Below, piece by piece: positions 37,118 through 44,291 of a DNA stretch of 64,000 bases. Position numbers and translations under genes: made by a program. The stretch lies in contig CAWHCN010000023.1 of the NCBI GenBank assembly GCA_963827935.1, positions 186,001-250,000 of the forward strand. The letters run 5' to 3'. The notes beneath the pieces were generated by a model. It ran no database searches. It saw only the letters and a program-made list of their open reading frames with translations, and was not told the origin of the DNA. How positions within the stretch are numbered: the first letter of the stretch is position 1; every line of letters begins with the position of its first letter. Source of the DNA: DATFNV01 sp963827935. Lineage in GTDB: Bacteria > Planctomycetota > Planctomycetia > Gemmatales > Gemmataceae.

Positions 37118-38086
37118 TCAGAAGCCCAGGGCTTCGCCGTCGTGAACCGCTATTCCGATTTGCTCCACACCGCCCCGGCGCCCGTTGTACCACAACAGCC
37201 AGCGCTTGCCATCGAGGATCGCGTATGGCTTGTACACCGCATCGTGGTCCCATTTGTCGGTGCCGGGACGAATGATGGGGTTGGCCCGATGTCGTTCCCA
37301 GTCCGTGATCCCGTTTTTCGAGCGGGCCAAGCCAATCTGGGCGTGGTCCTTGTCGCGGAAGCCGATGTAGAACATGACGTACCATTTGCCCTGCTGGACC
37401 ACCTGGCAGGCGGTGACACGGTCTTTCTCCCAGGCACTCTTCGGGTCGGGTCGAAAGACCGGGTTTTTCTCGTGCTTGATCCATTTCAGGCCATCGGCGC
37501 TGGTGGCGTAGCCGATGGCGTTGGGCTCGAACTGTTCCCCTCCCGAATACCACAAGCAGTACACCTTCGCGGAGCTGTCGTAGAGAACATGGGGACACAT
37601 GACCGCCACCTTCTCCCAGGGCTCGTCGGCGGCCAGCACTGGCCGGTCGCCTTGTCGCTGCCAGGTCTTGCCATTCCGGCTGGTGGCACAGCCGATCCAT
37701 GACCGACCGTGTGCCTGGCCCGTGTACCACATACGGTAGCCGTCGCCGTCCCGGATCACGACCGGGCGATTAACATCCTGGGCCCAGTCGCTCTTGTCAT
37801 CGGGGCCAAGCGCGATCAGCGGTTTGCCCCAGTGAATGCCGTCCTTGCTTTCCACCAGGGCAATGCTCTTCTTCGGCCGCCAGGAGAACCACATCCGAAA
37901 AGTGTCCTTCTCCTTGAGGACAGAGACATCGAAGCAGGTGCCGAGGTCTCCGCCCAGGACGGGATTCTCGGCGTACTTGCTCCACCCAGCCGTGGTTTCG
38001 TCTTTCACATCACTGGCGGCGGCAAGTAGGGCAGTCACGGTGACCAGCAGACCGACAGCCAAAACCAGCGGTGCATGCAGCTTCAT
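37118..38086 (-). CDS. Secreted five-bladed beta-propeller glycosidase-like protein
   Basis: The predicted protein has 322 residues, with a signal peptide (MKLHAPLVLAVGLLVTVTAL, ending near AAASD). The mature part repeats the blade pattern of the GH43/GH32/GH130 superfamily: FRMWFSWRPKKSIALVESKD, YRMWYTGQAHGRSWIGCATS, VYCLWYSGGEQ with IGYATSADGLKWIKH, and WYVMFYIGFRDKDHAQIGLA. An acidic residue is present in DVNRPVVI. It probably acts on oligosaccharides outside the cytoplasm; substrate and activity cannot be told from sequence. Met at 38086 was chosen over an upstream in-frame Met (38143) because it opens the signal peptide and overlaps the stop of a short upstream ORF as ATGA. No indel is seen. 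Confidence 0.7.
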   Translation of the reverse strand: MKLHAPLVLAVGLLVTVTALLAAASDVKDETTAGWSKYAENPVLGGDLGTCFDVSVLKEKDTFRMWFSWRPKKSIALVESKDGIHWGKPLIALGPDDKSDWAQDVNRPVVIRDGDGYRMWYTGQAHGRSWIGCATSRNGKTWQRQGDRPVLAADEPWEKVAVMCPHVLYDSSAKVYCLWYSGGEQFEPNAIGYATSADGLKWIKHEKNPVFRPDPKSAWEKDRVTACQVVQQGKWYVMFYIGFRDKDHAQIGLARSKNGITDWERHRANPIIRPGTDKWDHDAVYKPYAILDGKRWLLWYNGRRGGVEQIGIAVHDGEALGF

Positions 38087-38193
38087 GGCAAGATCCCCTG
38101 CGTGGAATGGACGGCTGCCGCAGTGTAGCCACCAGAATGACACGGGGAAGGCAAAATCACCAGGGGCAGCACGCCGCGAAAGATGCGAGACAT
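38083..38193 (-). CDS. 36-residue leader ORF coupled to the glycosidase-like gene
   Basis: A strong ribosome-binding site (ggaggtagcgcc) precedes ATG at 38193. The ORF encodes a short peptide beginning MSRIFRGVLPLVILP. Its TGA overlaps the ATG of the glycosidase-like gene (ATGA at 38086-38083), the usual arrangement for translational coupling. It could instead be the true N-terminus of the next gene separated by an indel, because its first residues also look signal-like. Confidence 0.45.
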   Translation of the reverse strand: MSRIFRGVLPLVILPSPCHSGGYTAAAVHSTQGILP

Positions 38194-38469
38194 GGCGCTA
38201 CCTCCTTACCAACCTCTGGTCAAGGACGAAGGCTCGCATGGGAAGGAGGAACCACTCGCTTCAGCGTGCCGGCCGACCCGAAGTTGCCTTTGGAAGAAGG
38301 GCGGCCTAAGATGGGGCACGCGCCTTTGAGAGCGTTCCGTTGTACGAGAAAGTCCAAGAAATCGTGGCCAGCTGTACGAAAAGTCGGTAAAGTATACTAA
38401 GTGCGCGGCTCTGAAAGAGAGCGTACAGAAACCAGAACGGCAAGCGTGACTTGGACATAAGTCCCACAG

Positions 38470-38542
38470 GGACAGATAGCTCAGCTGGTAGAGCGAAGGA
38501 CTGAAAATCCTTAGGTCGCCGGTTCGATCCCGGCTCTGTCCA
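38470..38542 (+). tRNA. tRNA-Phe (anticodon GAA)
   Basis: The cloverleaf is complete. The acceptor stem GGACAGA (38470-38476) pairs with TCTGTCC (38535-38541). The D arm carries GCTCAGCTGGTAGAGC. The anticodon stem aagga/tcctt encloses the loop CTGAAAA with GAA at 38503-38505. The T arm has GGTTCGATCC. The discriminator is A at 38542 and CCA is not encoded. tRNA genes are common integration sites, and truncated or mobile genes lie just downstream. Confidence 0.95.
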
Positions 38543-38550
38543 CTACAGAA

Positions 38551-38581
38551 AGCCGCAATCCACAAGGACTTGCGGCTTTTT
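38551..38581 (+). terminator. Rho-independent terminator after tRNA-Phe
   Basis: agccgcaa (38551-38558) pairs perfectly with ttgcggct (38570-38577) across an 11-base loop and is followed by a run of T to 38581. It lies 8 bases after the tRNA, so it would end the tRNA transcript. Confidence 0.8.
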
Positions 38582-38754
38582 CCTTGCGCGGGGCAAGGAA
38601 TGCCGTTCACCAAATTGTACAGTAGTTTGGCAGGGAATTCAAGGGATTCTCTGCCGATTCTCTGCCGGGGCTGGGCGGTTCCCGCCGCCCAGGGCCGTCG
38701 TTTCTTCAGAGAATCGGCGGTAGGTACGGCTGACCGTGTTGGGGTGGCAGAGAA

Positions 38755-38995
38755 TCCCCGGCAGATCGTCCTGCGCGGCACCTCGGGCAACATCCGCTCG
38801 CTGCGGACCGAGGCCCTGCGGCTCGGCATCGCATGCGTCGATTTCACCAACTCCATGACCGGCGGCTCCTTCGAGGAGCAGCTGGAGCGCACGCTGAAGA
38901 CCTCGGAGGCCGAGCTGGAGTACTACTGTGTCGTGCTGTTCGGCCGGGTCGAGGAACTGAACCCGCTGACCAAGAAATACTCGCTCTACAAGTGA
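38755..38995 (+). pseudogene. C-terminal fragment of a DUF2000-like protein
   Basis: The last 80 residues before TGA (38993-38995) form a coherent tail: RLGIACVDFTNSMTGGSFEE, ELEYYCVVLFGRVEEL and NPLTKKYSLYK. The placement of VDFT...M and the closing LVGLALYG-like strand resemble DUF2000-family proteins of unknown function. No start or ribosome-binding site is present for it. Upstream, at 38640-38755, the DNA holds several direct and inverted copies of attctctgccg, so the 5' half seems to have been lost in a rearrangement just downstream of the tRNA. Confidence 0.4.
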
Positions 38996-39051
38996 CCGCG
39001 CTGGCGGGGCACCGAACAACCGTTTGCTCTCCGCCGGCGTAAGATGGCAGC

Positions 39052-42000
39052 ATGATTCACGACCCGTTCTATCGGAAGATCACCGAGTCGCTCGCTGGCC
39101 TGTCGGTGTCCGACGGCAATAAGTTCGAGCGTTGCGCCAATGAACTCCTTCAACCCGATTATCCTGGCCTGGTGCCGATCCCCGGCGGCAATGATGCCGG
39201 GATGGATGGGGCGATCCCCGATGGCCGTGCCGAGGCGTTTCCCCTTATCTGTACGGTGGGTAAGGATGTCCTTCGCAACCTGAAACGCAGTCTGATTTCG
39301 TACCGCGAGCGCGGCGGCCGACGGCGCAAGGCGGTCGTGGCTACCTCTCAGGAATTGACGGCGCCGCGCCGGCGGAAACTCGAGCAGGCGGCGAGGAAGC
39401 TCGGGTTTGTTCTAATTAACGTGCATACGCAAGCCGATTTCGCCGCGCGCGTTTATCGCTGCCCGTTCTGGTGTCGGGAACTGCTGCGTGTGTCGGGTGA
39501 TCCGCCAGTACTGAGTGCCGTCCCGGATAGCCGCAGGCCCGTCCTGACTTCGATACTCGTCGGTCGTGAACACGACCTTGCCTGGTTGCGAGAAACGGCC
39601 GGGGATCTGCTGCTGGTGGGCCAACCCGGCTCAGGAAAGACCTTCCTGTTGTCCGTGTTGACGAAAGAGGACGCGGCATTGTTTGTCGCCGGCAGAGACA
39701 TCGGGCAGATTGCCGATGGCGTACGCGAGCAGCAGCCAAAGGTGCTATTGGTTGACGATGCCCACCTGCGGTGCGACCTGTTAGATCGCTTGCGTCATTA
39801 CCGCACCACCACTGGAGCAGAGTTCCGCATCGTGGCGGACTGCTGGCCCGGTGCGAAAGACGAGGTCTTCCAGGCGATGGCCATCACACCTGCGGCTATC
39901 CGCCATCTCGATCGATTGTCACGAGCACAGATTGTCGAGGTAATCAGAGATTACGGTATCGTCGGCCCGACGCCGTTGCTCCACGAGCTGGTACATCAGG
40001 CGGATGGCAGACCTGGTTTGGCCGCCACGCTGTGCCACCTCTGCAAGCGTGAAGAAGTTCGGGATGTTGTTCTCGGCGATGCTTTATGCCGGGACGTAGC
40101 CACAACGTTCAAGCAGTTGGTGGGCGCCGAGGCGATTAGCGTTCTCGCGTGCTGTGCCCTCGGCGGCGACGGCGGGATGCCTATGGAAGCTGTCGCCGAA
40201 GAATTACGCGTCTCGCTCCAGGACGTGCATCGCGTAGCCACCCATCTTGCCGCCGGCGGCGTCCTGGTCGAGCTGAGGAGCGGCATCCTGGCCGTTCGTC
40301 CTGAGACGCTGCGCGACGCCCTGGTTAGGGACGTTTTCTACCGGATCGTACCTCGCCTGCCGATCGAGACGCTGGTCGTTAGGGCGCCGAATCGGGAAGG
40401 AGTTATCCGCACCTTGATTGGCGCAAAACACCGCGGTGCGCAAGTCGAGAATCACCGCCTTGTTACGCTGCTTTCTTCCTACCGCGTTTCCGACGACACC
40501 TGGCAATGTTATGCGGAGATTGGAAGCGAGGAGTGCGAATGGGTGATGCGCGAGCATCCGGAGAAGCTGAAGGCAGTAGCCCAGGCCTTGCTCCGGCACG
40601 TCCCCGAGGAGGGCGTGGACAGATTGCTGTCCGCCGAGGCCGGCGTGGACGCTGGCGATGATCTCGGCTGGCCGCTACGTGTGATCCGGGACTGGGTGGT
40701 GTCAGCGTTTCCGGGGACCGGCGATCCGGTTAGTCGCCGCCGCACTCTTCTTGAGGCCACCATGCGATGGCTGGACGCGGGCGGGAATGCCGCGATCGGT
40801 ATCCGTGCGCTCGGCATGGCGCTCTCGCCCGAGTTCGAGGACTCCGAAACCGATCCGGGCAATAAGTATCGCTACAAACGCCTGTTCGGTTATGTCTCTA
40901 CCGATGAATTGTCGGAGATTCAGCAGATGTGGCCCGGGGTGCGTGATCGCCTGCGCCGCATGGAAGTTGTGGACTGGAAGCCCCTCGATGCGCTCTTCCG
41001 CGCGTGGGGATATCCCGGGTTGCGAGGGGTGCAAGTTCCGCGATCGACGGTCAGGATGATGGTCCAGTTCGCAAAGCGATTGCTTCGCGAATTGGCAGAC
41101 ATCCGACCGGAAAGCCTCTCGCTCTTGTACTGGATACACATCATGGCCGATATCTTTAGGGTCCGAATCAAACACCGGCTCGATCCCGAGTTATTGGCTC
41201 TTTATCCCATCCGCGAGCGGGGTGGCGACTGGCAGCTGGCTCAGGCGGAACAGGCCGCGGCCGCCACGGAACTGGCACGACATTGGGCCAAGGAAGACCC
41301 GGTTGTTGTCGCACAGCGGCTGATGTTCTGGGAGAAGGAACTGCGGGCCTCACCGTCAAGGCCGTGGTCACGGTGGTCACCGCTGGTCTGCCACGAAATT
41401 GCCTCGCAAACGGATGCTCCGGCGGACTGGCTCGCCGCGCTTCGTGACGCTACGGCCGATGGTGACCTAGCTGGGCCTTTCCTGCACAGACTGGTTGTCG
41501 CCCAACCGGCGGGCTGGGATAGGCGCCTGGTCGATGCATTGAAGGATCCTTCGCTTCGCGGCGCTTCCGTCGCTGTAATACTGCAGATGGAGCAACCGCC
41601 AGCCAGTCTTCTTGACACGGCCATGCGTTCCCTCACCGGTCTCTCGACCATGATCGGCGTCTTGTGTATGCGCCGAGCGGTAACTGAAGAGCGCGTTGCC
41701 GCGCTGCTGTCCCATGAGAGCCGGGACATAGCCGTCGAGGTGGCTTTGGGTGAGTGGCATTCTGTGACGCCTCACGCTGTAAGGCCCAGCCTCCTTCGTG
41801 CCTGGCGACTCGCCATCCTTCGAGCACGAGGTCATCTGCCAGAAGATGTCTTTCAGCAAGACCAAGCTCTGGCCCGCGATTGGCTCGCGGCCCGCTTTGA
41901 GGAAGATAGTGAGACGCTTTCTGTGTTCTGGGCTGACGAGGCGGGTGTACAGGCGGCATTTTGGATGCTATCGAGCGAGAATCGTTTGGATCTGCTCCTT

Positions 42001-42171
42001 CGCCTGCCCGCGATGCGCTGGGCAGGCGAGATAATCAGCCATCTCGTGGGCGACGATCTAGCCGCTTACCGCGCGCTTCTGTCCAGCCATCCCCTCGCGC
42101 GCTTCCACCTCATCCCCCTGCGGGGCGAGGCAGGGGCCGTCTGGCCAACGCAGGTCGTGTGCCGCGCTTGA
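39052..42171 (+). CDS. Nuclease-STAND ATPase, Avs-like defence protein
   Basis: The protein has 1039 residues. Residues 1-145 look like a restriction-endonuclease fold (FERCANELLQ, then GGNDAGMDG at 45-53 and PLICTVGKD at 64-72, a degenerate PD-(D/E)xK set). Residues about 165-400 form a P-loop NTPase: GREHDL, Walker A GQPGSGKT (190-197) and Walker B VLLVDDAH (231-238), followed by winged-helix-like segments. Residues about 450-1039 are helical-repeat-like. This nuclease, STAND and helical sensor order is that of Avs-type antiphage proteins, in which the sensor binds a phage protein and triggers the nuclease. Start ATG 39052. The C-terminus looks cut: after GAVWPTQVV a frame change leads into AALDAGYLPL, and an IS3 element begins at 42209. 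It could also be a non-defence STAND regulator. Confidence 0.65.
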   Translation: MIHDPFYRKITESLAGLSVSDGNKFERCANELLQPDYPGLVPIPGGNDAGMDGAIPDGRAEAFPLICTVGKDVLRNLKRSLISYRERGGRRRKAVVATSQELTAPRRRKLEQAARKLGFVLINVHTQADFAARVYRCPFWCRELLRVSGDPPVLSAVPDSRRPVLTSILVGREHDLAWLRETAGDLLLVGQPGSGKTFLLSVLTKEDAALFVAGRDIGQIADGVREQQPKVLLVDDAHLRCDLLDRLRHYRTTTGAEFRIVADCWPGAKDEVFQAMAITPAAIRHLDRLSRAQIVEVIRDYGIVGPTPLLHELVHQADGRPGLAATLCHLCKREEVRDVVLGDALCRDVATTFKQLVGAEAISVLACCALGGDGGMPMEAVAEELRVSLQDVHRVATHLAAGGVLVELRSGILAVRPETLRDALVRDVFYRIVPRLPIETLVVRAPNREGVIRTLIGAKHRGAQVENHRLVTLLSSYRVSDDTWQCYAEIGSEECEWVMREHPEKLKAVAQALLRHVPEEGVDRLLSAEAGVDAGDDLGWPLRVIRDWVVSAFPGTGDPVSRRRTLLEATMRWLDAGGNAAIGIRALGMALSPEFEDSETDPGNKYRYKRLFGYVSTDELSEIQQMWPGVRDRLRRMEVVDWKPLDALFRAWGYPGLRGVQVPRSTVRMMVQFAKRLLRELADIRPESLSLLYWIHIMADIFRVRIKHRLDPELLALYPIRERGGDWQLAQAEQAAAATELARHWAKEDPVVVAQRLMFWEKELRASPSRPWSRWSPLVCHEIASQTDAPADWLAALRDATADGDLAGPFLHRLVVAQPAGWDRRLVDALKDPSLRGASVAVILQMEQPPASLLDTAMRSLTGLSTMIGVLCMRRAVTEERVAALLSHESRDIAVEVALGEWHSVTPHAVRPSLLRAWRLAILRARGHLPEDVFQQDQALARDWLAARFEEDSETLSVFWADEAGVQAAFWMLSSENRLDLLLRLPAMRWAGEIISHLVGDDLAAYRALLSSHPLARFHLIPLRGEAGAVWPTQVVCRA

Positions 42172-42257
42172 TGCTGGCTACCTTCCGTTGTTTTGCCCCA
42201 GTCGAACCTGGAAAATCGCTCCGTTCGGGTTAGTCTTACCTGAACGGAGGTTCCATC

Positions 42258-42572
42258 ATGACCCGACAGCGTCGTCACTTTTCCGGACCTGAGAAGGTCG
42301 CCGCCCTCAAACGACACCTCGTCGACAAGGTGCCCGTCTCCGATCTCTGCGATGAACTCGGCATCGCCCCCAACCTCTTCTACCGCTGGCAGAAGGAATT
42401 CTTCGAGAACGGACACACCGCCTTCGACAACGGCCGTAAGGCCAAGGCGGTCGAGGACGCCAAGGACAAAAAGATCGAACAACTCGAAGCCAAACTCCAA
42501 CGCAAGAACGAGGTCCTCGGCGAACTCATGGAGGAGCACGTCCAGCTAAAAAAAGAACTTGGGGAACCCTGA
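42258..42572 (+). CDS. IS3-family transposase OrfA (helix-turn-helix)
   Basis: The protein has 104 residues. It starts MTRQRRHFSGPEKVAALKRH and has the OrfA helix-turn-helix VPVSDLCDELGIAPNLFYRW. A leucine-rich coiled coil follows (KIEQLEAKLQRKNEVLGELM), used for multimerisation with OrfB. The ribosome-binding site is acggagg, upstream of ATG 42258. The A7 run at 42548-42554, eight codons before its stop, is a -1 slippage site that lets ribosomes continue into OrfB. Confidence 0.85.
   Translation: MTRQRRHFSGPEKVAALKRHLVDKVPVSDLCDELGIAPNLFYRWQKEFFENGHTAFDNGRKAKAVEDAKDKKIEQLEAKLQRKNEVLGELMEEHVQLKKELGEP
42548..42554 (+). promoter_or_regulatory. Programmed -1 ribosomal frameshift site (A7)
   Basis: Seven A residues are read in the OrfA frame as cta aaa aaa gaa, the A-AAA-AAA slippery heptamer used by many IS3 elements. 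Slipping back one base gives AAA AAA AGA ACT TGG and enters the OrfB frame, which is open through to 43921. No separate good OrfB start is seen nearby, which supports production of a fused OrfAB transposase. Confidence 0.75.
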
Positions 42573-43921
42573 CCCGCTGCTGGGTTCCCCACGATACCCG
42601 CGACCAGATCGTCGACTTCGTCCGCTCCTGGGCCGACAAGACCGACATCCCCGCCGGCCGCTTCCTCCCCTGGATCGACATCGGCGCCAGCAAGTTCCAC
42701 GACTGGAAGCACCGCTTCGGCAAGGTCAACGAACACAACGCCTGGATCCCACGCGACCACTGGCTCACCGACCAGGAGAAGGAACGCATCTGCGTCTTCG
42801 CTCGCGCCAACCCTCTGGAAGGCTATCGCCGACTGACCTTCATGATGCTCGACGCCAACGTCGTCGCTTGCAGCCCGGCCAGTGTCTACCGCGTTCTCAA
42901 GACCGCGGGATTGCTGGCCGGGCAGTCGCCCGTGCCCACCAAAAAAGGCACCGGCTTTGTCCAGCCGCTCCAGCCCCACGAGCACTGGCATGTCGATGTC
43001 AGTTACCTCAACATCGCCGGCACCTTTTACTTCCTCTGCTCCGTCCTCGACGGCTGCAGCCGCTTCATCGTGCACTGGGAAATCCGCGAGAAAATGGAGG
43101 AAAGCGACGTGGAAACCATCATCCAACGCGCCCGCGAACAGTTCCCCGGCACCACGCCACGCATCATCAGCGACAACGGCCCCCAGTTCCTTGCCAAGGA
43201 CTTCAAGGAGTTCATCCGCGTCTGCGGCATGACCCACGTCAAAACGTCTCCCTATTATCCCCAAAGCAACGGCAAGATCGAACGCTGGCACAAGACCCTC
43301 AAGGGCGACTGCATCCGCGTGCTCACCCCGCTGTCGCTCGATGACGCCCGCCGCCTCGTGGCCGATTACGTCGTCCACTACAACACCGTCCGCCTGCACA
43401 GTGCCATCGGCTATGTCACGCCCCAGAACAAGCTCAACGGCCGCGAGGCGGAGATCTTCGCCGCCCGCGATCGCAAGCTGGCCGAGGCCCGCGAACGCCG
43501 CCGACAGCAGCGTCAGGCCGCCCGCACGGAGCCGCCGCCCACTCCCCGACCGGCCATCGACTTCGCCGCCGTGCGGACCCTGGTCACCATGGCGGCCGTG
43601 CTCAACCTGCTCGGCTTCCAGCCAGGCAGCCGTCACGGGGCCCAACAGCGGGGACCGTGCCCGTTGCACGGCTCAACGTCGGGCACCAGCCGCTGCTTCT
43701 CCGTCCACCTGGAGGACCAGACGTTCCACTGCTTCAAGTGCGGCCGCTCCGGCAACGCCCTGGACCTGTGGGCGCAGGCCACACAGCAAAGCGTGTATGA
43801 TGCGGCCCTCGATCTGTGTTCGCGCCTGGGCATCCCGCTGCCCCTGTTGCCGCCGCCACCGCCGCGGAACAGAGAAGAGGAAACCGTAGCGACTGGAGGA
43901 GCAAACGATACAATCACCTGA
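42548..43921 (+). CDS. IS3-family transposase OrfB fused to a CHC2 zinc finger
   Basis: Reached by the -1 slip at A7 (about 456 residues in this frame). The integrase core shows the DDE triad: Asp in HWHVDVSYLNIAG, Asp in PRIISDNGPQF, and Glu in QSNGKIERWHKTLKGD. The rve domain ends near NTVRLHSAIGYVTPQNKLNG, where IS3 proteins normally stop. Here an Arg-rich linker leads into about 100 extra residues with CPLH, about 19 residues, then FHCFKCGRSGNALDLW, the zinc-binding CHC2 finger of DnaG-type primases. The frame is continuous from core to finger. The finger may contact DNA or steer the element to replication forks (inference). TGA at 43919-43921. Confidence 0.85.
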   Translation, partial: KKRTWGTLTRCWVPHDTRDQIVDFVRSWADKTDIPAGRFLPWIDIGASKFHDWKHRFGKVNEHNAWIPRDHWLTDQEKERICVFARANPLEGYRRLTFMMLDANVVACSPASVYRVLKTAGLLAGQSPVPTKKGTGFVQPLQPHEHWHVDVSYLNIAGTFYFLCSVLDGCSRFIVHWEIREKMEESDVETIIQRAREQFPGTTPRIISDNGPQFLAKDFKEFIRVCGMTHVKTSPYYPQSNGKIERWHKTLKGDCIRVLTPLSLDDARRLVADYVVHYNTVRLHSAIGYVTPQNKLNGREAEIFAARDRKLAEARERRRQQRQAARTEPPPTPRPAIDFAAVRTLVTMAAVLNLLGFQPGSRHGAQQRGPCPLHGSTSGTSRCFSVHLEDQTFHCFKCGRSGNALDLWAQATQQSVYDAALDLCSRLGIPLPLLPPPPPRNREEETVATGGANDTIT

Positions 43922-43995
43922 GTGCCACGGCAATCGTCAACCAGACCCGCTAACTCGGACGGGGCTCTTCCAGATCACGCTGAACCAAGACACCG

Positions 43996-44211
43996 TTGGA
44001 TATCGTTGCGGCGGCATTGGGCGGCTTCCATTGGCGAGAAGGACATTCGGTCACTCGCTACCAGAAGTGGGAAGGAACCTTTCGGGCCCTTGAGTGTCAC
44101 CACGATTCTCGAATCCGCGAAGTTGGTCGAATCGGGCAGAAGGAAGCCAGGGCCCGTCTGGAGCGGGCCCAGCATTCCATGATGAAGCACGAGCCTGACA
44201 TCGATGACTGA
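43996..44211 (+). pseudogene. Probable displaced C-terminus of the STAND ATPase
   Basis: Directly right of the IS3 element, a 71-codon open stretch reads DIVAAALGGFHWREGHSV and EGTFRALECHHDSRIREVGR, ending ARARLERAQHSMMKHEP. This is the style of the last helical repeats of STAND proteins. There is no ribosome-binding site, the only start is TTG 43996, and an in-frame stop lies just upstream. The likely origin is the end of the 39052 gene, split from it by the IS3 insertion. Some 15-25 residues around the junction cannot be matched. Confidence 0.45.
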
Positions 44212-44291
44212 TGCTACAGCGCGGCCGCGGCCGCTCCGTCGGACACGAGCCTGGGCAGGTCGAGCGGTAGCAGCGCGGGCGGTACGGTCGG

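Larger units (their letters stand above)
42209..43972 (+). mobile_element. IS3-family element with transposase-CHC2 fusion
   Basis: The imperfect terminal inverted repeats are tggaaaatcgctccg at the left (from 42209) and cggacggggctcttcca at the right (ending 43972). Between them lie orfA and, by -1 frameshift, orfB. The length of about 1764 bp is long for IS3 because of an extra C-terminal domain. No short target duplication is obvious. It lies between the truncated-looking end of the STAND gene and a matching 3' tail, so it probably inserted into that gene. Confidence 0.75.

Noticed and set aside
38206..38892. 228-codon minus-strand frame across tRNA-Phe containing LRIFSPSLYQLSYLS
   Set aside because: It is antisense to the tRNA and its terminator; this phrase is a well-known false ORF product of tRNA-Phe genes.
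43996..44211. Independent small gene after the IS3 element
   Set aside because: Only a TTG start, no ribosome-binding site, an in-frame stop just upstream, and STAND-tail-like text; it is better explained as a displaced C-terminus.
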